From NCBI GenBank assembly GCA_003506745.1, contig DNYQ01000072.1:1-10029 (forward strand): a stretch of DNA of 10,029 bases. The letters run 5' to 3'. This document shows positions 1-7,183 of the stretch, piece after piece. The notes beneath the pieces are model-generated. The model did no database searches. It was not told where the DNA came from and saw only the letters and a list, made by a program, of their open reading frames with translations. Position 1 is the first letter of the stretch, and every line of letters begins with the position of its first letter. A program made the position numbers and the translations under genes. The stretch comes from Syntrophaceae bacterium. GTDB lineage: Bacteria > Desulfobacterota > Syntrophia > Syntrophales > Smithellaceae.

Positions 1-103
1 TTTAATAATTTGTAAGTCCCTAAGGTAAACTGGCAATTCACTGCCGAGGATGCCAGGATAAAACTGCGCCGCCTCTATCCGACACTCGATAGTTGACGAG
101 ACA
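1..103. other. Non-coding stretch downstream of the operon
   Basis: This is the 3' flank of livM, the last gene of the operon. No open frame with a ribosome binding site is visible on either strand. The only structure seen is an imperfect hairpin, CTGGCA at 30-35 against TGCCAG at 51-56. On the minus transcript it is followed by TTTACC rather than a run of T, so it is a poor intrinsic terminator. The operon may continue leftward beyond the window or end by another mechanism. Confidence 0.5.
30..56 (-). terminator. Weak candidate hairpin after livM
   Basis: A 6-bp perfect stem (CTGGCA/TGCCAG) with a 15-nt loop lies about 50 nt past the livM stop codon. The position suits a transcript end, but there is no U-tract and the loop is long. 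It may be chance or a 3'-end processing structure. Confidence 0.15.
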
Positions 104-1042
104 CTATGTCTGGCCGCTCTTTTTCCGGAAGAAATCAATAATGCCGTTGGGCATAAAGATTGTAACAACGATGAAAAGAGTACCATAGATTATCCGGGCA
201 ATTTCCGCCTGGGCAAAGGTGGAGAGGCCTTCATTGACAACGGTAAGAATGACGGCCCCGATGATTGGCCCCAGCCAGGTGCCCCCACCCCCGAACATCG
301 CCATCAGAACAATAAGTATGGAAATGTTGATGCTGAAAACGGCGTCGGCGTGAATGTAGCCTAAGTAGTAAGCGAACAGCCCGCCGGCAACACCCGGAAA
401 AAATGCCGAGAGAACAAAAGCCTTGATCTTGAGCATGGCTGTCGGGACGGCCATGGTTTCCGCTACCTCTTCGTCGGAACGAATCGCCGTCAGGCCGGTG
501 CCGAAGCGGGAACGTCCGAGAAACCAGGATGCGGCCAGCGTAATCACCATAAGCAGAAGCATGGCTTCATACATAATGGTGCGGGCTGTCGTTTCCGGAA
601 GATCCATAAACTTCATCCAGAGTCCTTCGGCGCCGCCCAGACACTCGATGTTTTTCACCGCCAGGTCTACAACAAAGGCAAAACAGAGGGTCACGACGGA
701 AAAGTATGGTCCCCGGATTTTGAGACAGGGATAGCCGATAATCAGCGCAATCAGGGCGGCTATGCCCCCGGCGGGTATAGATGCCAGCATTGTCAGCAGA
801 GGCGGCAACTGAAAAGCTGTTGCCATTTTCGCCGTGGCAAAGGCTCCGATGCCGAAGAAGGCGGCATGACCGAAGGAAAGATAGCCCGCGTAGCCGCCGA
901 TAAAATTCCAGGAGGAGGCCAAAATGACATACATGAATACGGAAAACATGAAAGAAAGATAATAGACCTCCGGCCCGATGGCAGGGAACGCGGCTAAAAG
1001 GATGATTAGGATTGCCAGTGCGGCAGGATAATATTTATTCAT
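104..1042 (-). CDS. livM: Branched-chain-amino-acid-type ABC transporter permease LivM
   Basis: This is one of the two inner-membrane permeases of a HAAT-family (Liv-type) ABC importer. The 312-residue protein is almost entirely hydrophobic helices. It carries the LivM hallmark near residues 45-70 (NFIGGYAGYLSFGHAAFFGIGA) and, in the second half, the cytoplasmic coupling segment with AIRSDEEVAETMAVP, which contacts the ATPases. A GGGGTWLGPIIGA turn follows at about residue 250. The length fits a LivM without a large N-terminal extension. Its ATG shares one base with the livH stop (TAATG), and AGGAGG about 8 nt upstream, inside the livH 3' end, serves as ribosome binding site, so translation is probably coupled. 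Family assignment is firm. The transported substrate cannot be read from the sequence, and the enzymes upstream suggest it is not simply leucine. Confidence 0.95.
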   Translation of the reverse strand: MNKYYPAALAILIILLAAFPAIGPEVYYLSFMFSVFMYVILASSWNFIGGYAGYLSFGHAAFFGIGAFATAKMATAFQLPPLLTMLASIPAGGIAALIALIIGYPCLKIRGPYFSVVTLCFAFVVDLAVKNIECLGGAEGLWMKFMDLPETTARTIMYEAMLLLMVITLAASWFLGRSRFGTGLTAIRSDEEVAETMAVPTAMLKIKAFVLSAFFPGVAGGLFAYYLGYIHADAVFSINISILIVLMAMFGGGGTWLGPIIGAVILTVVNEGLSTFAQAEIARIIYGTLFIVVTIFMPNGIIDFFRKKSGQT

Positions 1043-1920
1043 TATACCCCCTCCTGCTTAAAGATACCGTGGGGCCGGAAAATGAGAAATACCATAAGGA
1101 GGCCGAAGGTCACCAGGTTTACCCATTGGAAGGGTAGAAAGGCCATGGAGAGTCCGGTGATCACGCCGATGATCAGCCCCGCCAGAGCCGTGCCGATGAC
1201 GTTGCCTACCCCGCCCACAATGACAACAAGAAAGAGATATATCAGCCAGAGATTATGCGAATGGGGCTCAAAAGAATTAAGGAGAGCCAGGCAGATCCCC
1301 CCTGCCCCGGCCGTGGAGACGGCAAGGGCAAAGGTGATCATGCTGATCTGGAACAGGTTGACGCCATACAGCCTGGCAGCCTCGGGCTGTTGCCAGGCAG
1401 CTCTCACAGCCATCCCCGTGTATGTTTTTTTCAGAAAGAGGTAAAGAACCGTTATCCCCACTAGGGACAGCCCGAAACCGACGAGGTGGGGATACTGAAA
1501 ATAGAAAGGACCCACGATTAAGGCGCCGCTTGAATAGGTCGGGGTCAGAACCCGCGGATCAGCTTTCCAGATGAGGGCCATGATGTTTTCCAGGATGATG
1601 GCTAGGCCGAAGGTAAGAATCATTGACGCCATAACGACATTCTTTGCTCTGGAGATGGGCCTGATGAGGAGTTGATACAGCCCGCAGGCCATAAGGAACA
1701 GCACCGGCACGGACATCGCCGCCGAAGCGACGGGATCCACTCCGAAGTACTGCAGGAGGCTGTAGGCCGCATATGCACCCAAAAGCCCGAAGGCGCCATG
1801 AGAAATGTTAATCACATGCATGACTCCCCAGGTCAGGGAAAAGCCTACGCCCAGCAGGGCGTAGACCATGCCCATCATAATCCCGCTGATCAGAGACTGA
1901 AAGATAAGAACAGCGTCCAT
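1042..1920 (-). CDS. livH: Branched-chain-amino-acid-type ABC transporter permease LivH
   Basis: This is the second permease of the Liv-type importer, 292 residues of multi-spanning membrane protein. The N-terminal third shows the typical LivH segment TWGVMHVINISHGAFGLLGA (residues 30-49). The cytoplasmic coupling loop appears as AVRAAWQQPEAARLYGVN, about residues 171-188. FLVVIVGGVGNVIGTALAGL near residue 230 matches the conserved glycine-rich turn of the family. The start lies 1 nt past the livK stop (TAG-T-ATG) with only a weak GGGA-type ribosome binding site, which points to translational coupling with livK. It should form a heterodimeric channel with LivM, powered by LivG and LivF. Substrate is unknown. 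Confidence 0.95.
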   Translation of the reverse strand: MDAVLIFQSLISGIMMGMVYALLGVGFSLTWGVMHVINISHGAFGLLGAYAAYSLLQYFGVDPVASAAMSVPVLFLMACGLYQLLIRPISRAKNVVMASMILTFGLAIILENIMALIWKADPRVLTPTYSSGALIVGPFYFQYPHLVGFGLSLVGITVLYLFLKKTYTGMAVRAAWQQPEAARLYGVNLFQISMITFALAVSTAGAGGICLALLNSFEPHSHNLWLIYLFLVVIVGGVGNVIGTALAGLIIGVITGLSMAFLPFQWVNLVTFGLLMVFLIFRPHGIFKQEGV

Positions 1921-1921
1921 A

Positions 1922-3133
1922 CTATTTTTCCCAAGCCGGTTTCGGATAGACCGGTTCTTTCGTCTGAATGTTTTTTGGTGAAATCAATTCGACCTTGCCG
2001 TTGATAATCTGTGTCCCGAAGTTAATCGGTTCCGGTAAACCGCGCTTATCAAAGGTCATGGGACCGGCAATGGTATTTACTTTATTAGTCTTCAGCCAAT
2101 CGCGAATCTTTGTTTGATCCAGAACTTTAGCCCCTGCCACTGCCTGCTCAAGCGTCTGCATCCAGGAATAACCGAATCCGAAGTAAAGAGGATATTCGTT
2201 CAAATTGTATGTTTTCTTTATATAGGCGTTGAGTTTGTCATTTCCCGGGTATTTAAGCTGTCCGGACAAACAGGTTCCGGAAAAAACATAGTCTCCGTCC
2301 CTCCCGAGTTCCTTGACCCAGGCGGGGACAACGGAACCGATCCCCTGCACAATGGCTTTGGGATTGTATCCGAGGGCTTTGGCCGCCTTCATTGTCGTAA
2401 CTCCGTCGGGGAAAAAGCCATTGGCAAAAAGGATGTCGCATTTTGACTGTTTGGCCTTAACTATCAGGGCTGTAGCGTCGGTAAGGGGCGCGTTATACTT
2501 CTCGTTGATTACGATTTCGATATTCAGCTTCTTCGTCCAGCGATTAATAGAATCCATTAAGGAAAGACCAACAGGGTTATTGATTGTGTAAACGGCTGCC
2601 CTTTTAGGCCGCTTGTCGGCGGGAACAGTAGCCAGCCACTGGAAGAATCCTTCATACCACCACTCACCCATCAGAGGCGGAGCGCCGAAAGAGTAGGTAT
2701 AGCCCTGCTCAAAGCTCTTCATATGGCCTCCCATGGAGACATAAACAAATCTGTGTTTTTCCGCCACGGGCATGACAGCCCGGGCTGCGGTGCCGGGATA
2801 ACCGCCAAAGAGAAGATCGACTTTGTCCACGGTAATGGCCTTTTCGGCAAAAGTAACAGCCTTACCCACGTCGGACTGATCATCGTAGATTTTGAATTCT
2901 ACAGGACGGCCCAACAGCCCGCCTTTAGAATTGATTTCTTCCGCCCAGAAGCGCAGACCTTTTTCAATCCATTGCCCTGTTTCGGCATATGCTCCCGTCA
3001 GGGGCAAAGAGCCGCCGATAACAATTGGTTTCCCCGCGCTGAAACCGACCGCGGGAGCCATCAGGGTGAAGCTGCAAATGATTGCCGCAATCACCAGCCA
3101 CGAGAAAACATTACTCCTTTGTACTTTCATCAT
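1922..3133 (-). CDS. livK: Periplasmic substrate-binding protein of a Liv-type importer
   Basis: This 403-residue type I periplasmic binding protein (Peripla_BP_6) captures the substrate and delivers it to LivHM. A signal peptide is visible: basic start (KVQR), hydrophobic core about residues 8-31, and likely cleavage near residues 28-33. The mature domain opens with PIVIGGSLPLTGAYAETG, followed by GLRFWAEEINSKGGLLGRPV, both typical of this family. The usual amino-acid contact region is replaced by GGYPGTAARAV (110-120) and YVSMGGH (131-137). It lacks the Ser/Thr-rich loop of classical leucine/isoleucine/valine-binding proteins, so a different ligand, such as an amide, aromatic or organic acid, is plausible (inference). 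An AAAGGAGA ribosome binding site lies about 5 nt before the first of two consecutive ATG codons. It follows livF by 33 nt. Cys20 does not sit in a good lipobox. Confidence 0.93.
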   Translation of the reverse strand: MMKVQRSNVFSWLVIAAIICSFTLMAPAVGFSAGKPIVIGGSLPLTGAYAETGQWIEKGLRFWAEEINSKGGLLGRPVEFKIYDDQSDVGKAVTFAEKAITVDKVDLLFGGYPGTAARAVMPVAEKHRFVYVSMGGHMKSFEQGYTYSFGAPPLMGEWWYEGFFQWLATVPADKRPKRAAVYTINNPVGLSLMDSINRWTKKLNIEIVINEKYNAPLTDATALIVKAKQSKCDILFANGFFPDGVTTMKAAKALGYNPKAIVQGIGSVVPAWVKELGRDGDYVFSGTCLSGQLKYPGNDKLNAYIKKTYNLNEYPLYFGFGYSWMQTLEQAVAGAKVLDQTKIRDWLKTNKVNTIAGPMTFDKRGLPEPINFGTQIINGKVELISPKNIQTKEPVYPKPAWEK

Positions 3134-3166
3134 TAAATCTCCTTTCCAAAGCTTTCATGATTCAGT

Positions 3167-3871
3167 TTACATTCCTAAATAGGAGGTCTTGACTTTTGGA
3201 TCTTCCTGCAAACACTTACAATCGTCCTGCAAAACCAAGTCTCCATTTTCCAAAACATACCCGTAAGTAGTAATTGCCAGAGTTTGCATAACCTCCTGGG
3301 AGACCAGCAGAATCGTCATCCCTTCTTTGTTCAATCCCCTGATGATGTCGAAAATCTCCGCCGCCGCCTTCGGGGAGAGCCCCAGTGAAGGTTCGTCGAG
3401 CATAAGAAGGCGGGGTTTGGCCATCAGAGCGCGGCCCAATGCCACCATTTGCTGCTCGCCGCCGGAGAGGCTGCCGGCAAACTGACGGCGACGGTCTGCC
3501 AGACGAGGAAAGGTTGAAAATACTTTCTGCAGAGATTCCTGCACCTGCTTACGGACGTTAGGATGATAAGCTCCCATCATCAGGTTTTCTTCCACCGTCA
3601 TGGCCGGAAAAAGCTTGCGGCCTTCCGGGACCTGAATAATTCCCTTACTGCATACCTTGTCAGGAGGAAGTCCCTTCAAAGACTGCTCTTCCCAGGTAAT
3701 CTTTCCTTCTTCTATCGGAACAAGCCCGGAGATGGCGTTCAAAAGGGTTGTTTTACCCGAGCCGTTGGCCCCGATGAGGGCAACCATCTGGCCTGCGGAA
3801 ATTTCGATGGACACATCGCGCAGAGCTTTCATCTGGCCGTAACAGACTGTAAGGTTTTCAACACTTAACAT
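3167..3871 (-). CDS. livF: Liv-type ABC transporter ATP-binding protein LivF
   Basis: This is one of two cytoplasmic ATPases that drive the importer. The 234 residues carry Walker A GANGSGKT (34-41), a Q-loop region ending in VPEGRKLFP (about 81-89), signature LSGGEQ (135-140) and Walker B LLMLDE (155-160). The switch position is the Gln of VSQEV, as in other LivF proteins, which use Gln rather than His. The frame stays open upstream to 3922, but the start chosen is the ATG at 3871 (MLSVENL). Its N-terminus aligns with known LivF proteins, the resulting length is normal, and a GGGGG ribosome binding site lies 6 nt upstream. With this start it overlaps the 3' end of livG by 14 nt, typical of coupled translation in one operon. 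Confidence 0.95.
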   Translation of the reverse strand: MLSVENLTVCYGQMKALRDVSIEISAGQMVALIGANGSGKTTLLNAISGLVPIEEGKITWEEQSLKGLPPDKVCSKGIIQVPEGRKLFPAMTVEENLMMGAYHPNVRKQVQESLQKVFSTFPRLADRRRQFAGSLSGGEQQMVALGRALMAKPRLLMLDEPSLGLSPKAAAEIFDIIRGLNKEGMTILLVSQEVMQTLAITTYGYVLENGDLVLQDDCKCLQEDPKVKTSYLGM

Positions 3872-4610
3872 AGGCTGCCCCCAAATAAGCGGATATGACC
3901 TCGGGATGATTAGCAACTTCATCCGGCAATCCTTCGGTAAGTTTTATCCCGAAATTAAGCACTATGATGCGGCTGCAGGTGTTCATGATTGCCTTCATCA
4001 CATGCTCGATCATAAAAATAGTTGTGCCGTATTCCTCTCTGATCCGGAAGGTCAGGTCGATGGCGTCGCTGATTTCCGTCTTATTCAAACCGGCAAAAAC
4101 CTCATCAAGGAGAAGAATCTCCGGATGGAGGGCAAGCGCGCGGGCAATTTCAAGACGCTTGCGGTCTTCCAGAATCAATTCACCGGGAAGTTTGCGGGCC
4201 CTGTCGCTCAAACCTGTAAAGGATAGAATTTCCAATGCTCTTTCCCTTGCTTCCCTTGCGCCGGTCTTTTTCTCGCGGCCGTAAAGAACTCCTGTGGCAA
4301 CATTTTCAATGAGATTAAGACCGGCGAGCGGCCGGACAATCTGAAAAGTGCGGCCGATTCCCAAACTAGCCCGCTTATGAGGCGAGAGGGATGTTATCTT
4401 CCGGTTCCCGAAAAACAAATCACCGTTTTCGGGGTCGTAAATACCGGAGATGACATTAAAGAGAGTCGTTTTTCCCGAACCGTTTGGTCCGATAAGCCCG
4501 ACTATCTCGCCGCGCCGCACCTCGAAATCAACCTCCGACAGAGCCGTCAGGCCGCCGAAACGCTTGGTTATTTTTTTGCCGCTTAAGATTACATTTCCTG
4601 TTGAATCCAT
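3858..4610 (-). CDS. livG: Liv-type ABC transporter ATP-binding protein LivG
   Basis: This is the second importer ATPase, 250 residues. Walker A is GPNGSGKT (41-48), the Q-loop is in GRTFQ (86-90), Walker B is ILLLDE (165-170), and the switch histidine is H203 in IEHVM. The C-terminal YLGAAY ending is typical of LivG. The ABC signature is degenerate: where most ABC ATPases have LSGGQ, this protein reads ELILEDRKRLEIARAL (about 144-159). A similar loss of the GG pair is known in a subset of LivG proteins, and LivF supplies an intact LSGGEQ, so the heterodimer may have one standard and one degenerate ATP site. It begins 14 nt after the second cyclase gene with GAGG about 5 nt before the ATG, tying the transporter to the catabolic genes in one transcript. 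Confidence 0.95.
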   Translation of the reverse strand: MDSTGNVILSGKKITKRFGGLTALSEVDFEVRRGEIVGLIGPNGSGKTTLFNVISGIYDPENGDLFFGNRKITSLSPHKRASLGIGRTFQIVRPLAGLNLIENVATGVLYGREKKTGAREARERALEILSFTGLSDRARKLPGELILEDRKRLEIARALALHPEILLLDEVFAGLNKTEISDAIDLTFRIREEYGTTIFMIEHVMKAIMNTCSRIIVLNFGIKLTEGLPDEVANHPEVISAYLGAAYVKC

Positions 4611-4624
4611 TTACGCCTCAAATT

Positions 4625-5395
4625 TTATTTATTAATTATGGCCACTGCCCGGCACCAGCCGGCGCTGCCTCCCGTAAGCTTCACGGGGAAACAGGCAATC
4701 TTAAAACCGAACGGCCCGGGCAACTTATCAAGATTAGCCAATTTTTCCAGGTGGCAATATTCCCTTTCAATGCCTGCCAGATGAGCCTCCCACAGGATTT
4801 TCCGGTCTCCCGTTCTGGCAAAAGCCTCTTTGATTGCCCAAAAAGGCCTGTCCCAGCCCCAGGAATCAATTCCCATAACCCGGATGCCTTTTTCCACAAG
4901 CCAGAGAGTTGATTCCCGGCTCATACCGCAACCCGCATCAAAATATTCGGCTTTCCCCCAAAATTTATCGGCGCCAGTCATAATAAGAACAATGTCGAAC
5001 GGTTTTAACGTATAACCGATACGATCCAGTTCTTTTTGCAGATCCTCGCCGGTAACAACTGATCCTCTTTGTTTTTGCCGGAAATCCAGAACCACGCCGT
5101 CGCCATAACACCAGGTAAGGGGAATCTCATCAATAGTTCTGGCTTTCTTCCCCTCGCTCCGGGGAGCATAATGCCAGGGGGCGTCAAGATGGGTGCCGGA
5201 ATGGGAGATCATTTCCACGCTGTCATTGGCATATCCTATACCATCCCGGAGATCCTTCTCTTCGCATCCGAAAAATTTTGCGAGAATAGGGGCTGATTCT
5301 TTATGTGACTGATGGATTACTTTGAGAGAAAGGGCCTCGCTCGGGCTCTCCTCCGTCGGCACACTCAAATCAATCATTTCAATATTGCCGCTCAT
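4625..5395 (-). CDS. Cyclase-family metal-dependent hydrolase, second copy
   Basis: This 256-residue protein belongs to the cyclase / kynurenine formamidase-like superfamily (Pfam PF04199). These are cytosolic metal-dependent enzymes that hydrolyse amides, lactams, lactones or cyclic diketones. The metal-binding signature HSGTHLDAPWHY (65-76) supplies H65, H69, D71 and H75. A second conserved block, WEAHLAG followed by EYCHLEKLANL (about 202-222), holds the downstream acidic and histidine residues typical of the fold. It resembles the other cyclase in this operon (6358-7137) over its whole length, sharing RESTL, GIRV.GID, SAGWCR.VAIIN and other blocks, but has a different N-terminal 60 residues. 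The ribosome binding site is AGGAG, 9 nt before the ATG. It begins 21 nt after the BKACE gene. The true substrate is unknown; kynurenine formamidase activity is unlikely given the neighbours. Confidence 0.92.
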   Translation of the reverse strand: MSGNIEMIDLSVPTEESPSEALSLKVIHQSHKESAPILAKFFGCEEKDLRDGIGYANDSVEMISHSGTHLDAPWHYAPRSEGKKARTIDEIPLTWCYGDGVVLDFRQKQRGSVVTGEDLQKELDRIGYTLKPFDIVLIMTGADKFWGKAEYFDAGCGMSRESTLWLVEKGIRVMGIDSWGWDRPFWAIKEAFARTGDRKILWEAHLAGIEREYCHLEKLANLDKLPGPFGFKIACFPVKLTGGSAGWCRAVAIINK

Positions 5396-5416
5396 TTTTT
5401 TATTCTCCTATAGCAA

Positions 5417-6340
5417 TTAATATTTTACTTTATCCAGCCCTTTGAGCCCCAGTATCTTTCTGGTCTCGGCAGGAGTTGTGGGCTCAACACCCAGCAACCG
5501 CGCAATCCGCACAATGTTTTCCACTTGCTCGGCATTGCTTTTGGCCAAATTTCCCTTTCCCGCATAAAGGCTGTCTTCCATGCCTACCCGCACGTTTCCT
5601 CCCAGCAAGAGTGCGGCCGTGCCCATATTTAATTGATTTTTACCCGCAGCACAGACCGACCAGACAAAATCTCCAATTGTTTCTTTCGCGGTTTTGTAAA
5701 GAAAAATTAAATTCTCGATTGTAGCAGGGATGCCACCCAAAAGCCCCATGACAAACTGGAGATAAACAGGTTTCTGAATGTGCCCTTTTTCGATCATGTA
5801 GGCGAGATTGTTGATCATAGCCACATCATAGATTTCGATTTCCGGCTTCGTCTCATACTTTTTAAAGGCCGCCGAAAATTCCCTGAGGCTCTTAAAGGTA
5901 TTGGGGAAGATGTAGTCTTCCGTCATGGCAAGATACGCCGGCTCCCAGGGAAATTTAAAATCGCTGTATTTAGAAAGCAGGGGGAACAAAGCTACATTGA
6001 TTGATCCGAAATTAAATGATCCCAGTTCGGGTTCGAACGCGGGAAGCACCGTCACACGCTGTTCTGTGGACATGCCGAGCCCGCCGCCTGTCGTTATGCA
6101 AAGAACGATGTCACAGCGGGATTTTATATCGGTTATGACTTCGCGGTAAAGATCCAGTGATGAAGCCGGTTGCCCTGTTTCGGGGTTTCTCACATGGATA
6201 TGAGCTACGGATGCTCCGGCCTCCCACGCCCTGACTGTTTCATCAGCAATCTGCTTTGGAGTGATCGGCAGATAAGGGGTCATCGTGGGTGTATGAATTC
6301 CTCCCGTAATGGCCGCAGTAAAAATTGCTTTTTTTGACAT
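5417..6340 (-). CDS. Beta-keto acid cleavage enzyme (BKACE / DUF849, 3-keto-5-aminohexanoate cleavage family)
   Basis: Enzymes of this family (Pfam PF05853) condense a beta-keto acid with acetyl-CoA and release acetoacetate plus a new acyl-CoA, using a bound zinc ion in a TIM barrel. The 307-residue protein shows the HIH zinc motif (H47, H49), the STGGG-like strand as TTGGGLG (83-89), FNFGSIN (109-115), YLQFVMGLLGG (193-203), and the C-terminal RVGMED (251-256) with the zinc/CoA-side Glu and Asp. Unlike the lysine-fermentation enzyme Kce, the N-terminal TGAE-type motif is TGGIHTP (12-18), so the usual early metal-coordinating Glu is missing. The ribosome binding site AAGGAGG is about 7 nt before the ATG, and the gap to the previous gene is 17 nt. 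No lysine-fermentation or carnitine genes lie nearby, so the native keto acid is probably another compound. Confidence 0.93.
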   Translation of the reverse strand: MSKKAIFTAAITGGIHTPTMTPYLPITPKQIADETVRAWEAGASVAHIHVRNPETGQPASSLDLYREVITDIKSRCDIVLCITTGGGLGMSTEQRVTVLPAFEPELGSFNFGSINVALFPLLSKYSDFKFPWEPAYLAMTEDYIFPNTFKSLREFSAAFKKYETKPEIEIYDVAMINNLAYMIEKGHIQKPVYLQFVMGLLGGIPATIENLIFLYKTAKETIGDFVWSVCAAGKNQLNMGTAALLLGGNVRVGMEDSLYAGKGNLAKSNAEQVENIVRIARLLGVEPTTPAETRKILGLKGLDKVKY

Positions 6341-6357
6341 TGTATTTCCTCCTTGAT

Positions 6358-7137
6358 CTATGTGTTAATGATAGCGACCGGACGGCACCAGCCGGCGGAG
6401 GCACGTTTAATTTTTATGGGAAAACAGCAGACCGTAAAGCCATAGGGCTTGCCGATGGCGGCCAGATTTGCCATTTTTTCCATGTGACAGTACCCGATAT
6501 CAATTCCCGCAAAGTGCGCTTCCCAGATGACTTCAGGGTTGCCCTTTTCTCTGAACTCTTTGGCCAGAAACGGCAACGGACGGTCCCAGCTCCAGGCGTC
6601 AATACCGACGACCCGGATACCCCTTTCGGTGAGGTACAGAGTGCTTTCCCTGGTCATGCCGGGCCCCTTGACGAGGTACTGCGGCGTTCCCCAGGCGGCA
6701 TCGGCTCCGGTCTGAACAAGGACTATGTCGAGGGGCTTGAGCTCATAGCCGATTCTATCCAGTTCCCGTTCTACGTCTGCCGCGGTAATCCGTTCGCCGT
6801 CGGCTTTATGACGAAAATCCAGAATAACTCCGTCGCTCATGCACCATTCCAGGGGAATCTCGTCAATGGTCAGGGCGGGCTTACCCTTATCCTGGGTGGG
6901 ATGATAGTGATAAGGGGCATCAAGGTGAGTTCCGCTGTGCGATGTCAGCGTCAGTGTTTCAATGGACCAGCCCAGTCCTCCGGGAAGCTGCTCCCGGCTG
7001 AGTCCCGGAAAAAAATCCATCATCTGGGCGGCCCCCCGGGCATGATCTACGTAATCTATCCGGGGAATCATCATGGGAGGATCACAAGGCAAATCCACTT
7101 CAATGGCGATGCTCAGATCTACAAAGCGTTTTTCCAT
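6358..7137 (-). CDS. Cyclase-family metal-dependent hydrolase, first copy
   Basis: A 259-residue member of the cyclase / kynurenine formamidase-like superfamily (PF04199). The metal-binding signature HSGTHLDAPYHY (67-78) gives H67, H71, D73 and H77, and WEAHFAG then GYCHMEKMANL (205-225) forms the second conserved active-site block. It is a clear paralog of the product of 4625-5395. By eye the C-terminal two-thirds is roughly half or more identical, while the first 60 residues differ (here MIPRIDYVDHARGAAQMMDF), the part that often shapes the substrate pocket. The pair could act on successive intermediates, on two isomers, or as a hetero-oligomer. The ribosome binding site is GAGGGGG, 9 nt before the ATG, and the gap after the upstream hydrolase gene is 46 nt. 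A ring-opening hydrolysis that feeds the BKACE is the favoured role, by inference only. Confidence 0.92.
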   Translation of the reverse strand: MEKRFVDLSIAIEVDLPCDPPMMIPRIDYVDHARGAAQMMDFFPGLSREQLPGGLGWSIETLTLTSHSGTHLDAPYHYHPTQDKGKPALTIDEIPLEWCMSDGVILDFRHKADGERITAADVERELDRIGYELKPLDIVLVQTGADAAWGTPQYLVKGPGMTRESTLYLTERGIRVVGIDAWSWDRPLPFLAKEFREKGNPEVIWEAHFAGIDIGYCHMEKMANLAAIGKPYGFTVCCFPIKIKRASAGWCRPVAIINT

Positions 7138-7183
7138 CTGCAGGCGCCCCCTCTTTTAATAATTCAGAAACTATTAACAGGCA

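Noticed and set aside
25..30. Single GTAAAC copy downstream of livM
   Set aside because: A lone 6-mer without a dyad partner or a nearby sigma-54 promoter is expected by chance.
423..734. Plus-strand open frame opposite livM
   Set aside because: Low-complexity, Arg/Ser-rich translation typical of an antisense shadow of a membrane protein gene.
3064..3081. Lipoprotein signal at Cys20 of the binding protein
   Set aside because: The residues before the Cys (AAII) do not form a proper lipobox; a standard signal peptide cleaved near residues 28-33 fits better.
3872..3922. N-terminal extension of LivF
   Set aside because: The extra 17 codons lie deep inside livG, lack a ribosome binding site and have no counterpart in LivF proteins; the ATG at 3871 fits better.
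5417..6340. Lysine fermentation role for the BKACE
   Set aside because: None of the partner genes (lysine aminomutases, 3,5-diaminohexanoate dehydrogenase, 3-aminobutyryl-CoA ammonia-lyase) is nearby, and the early active-site motif differs.
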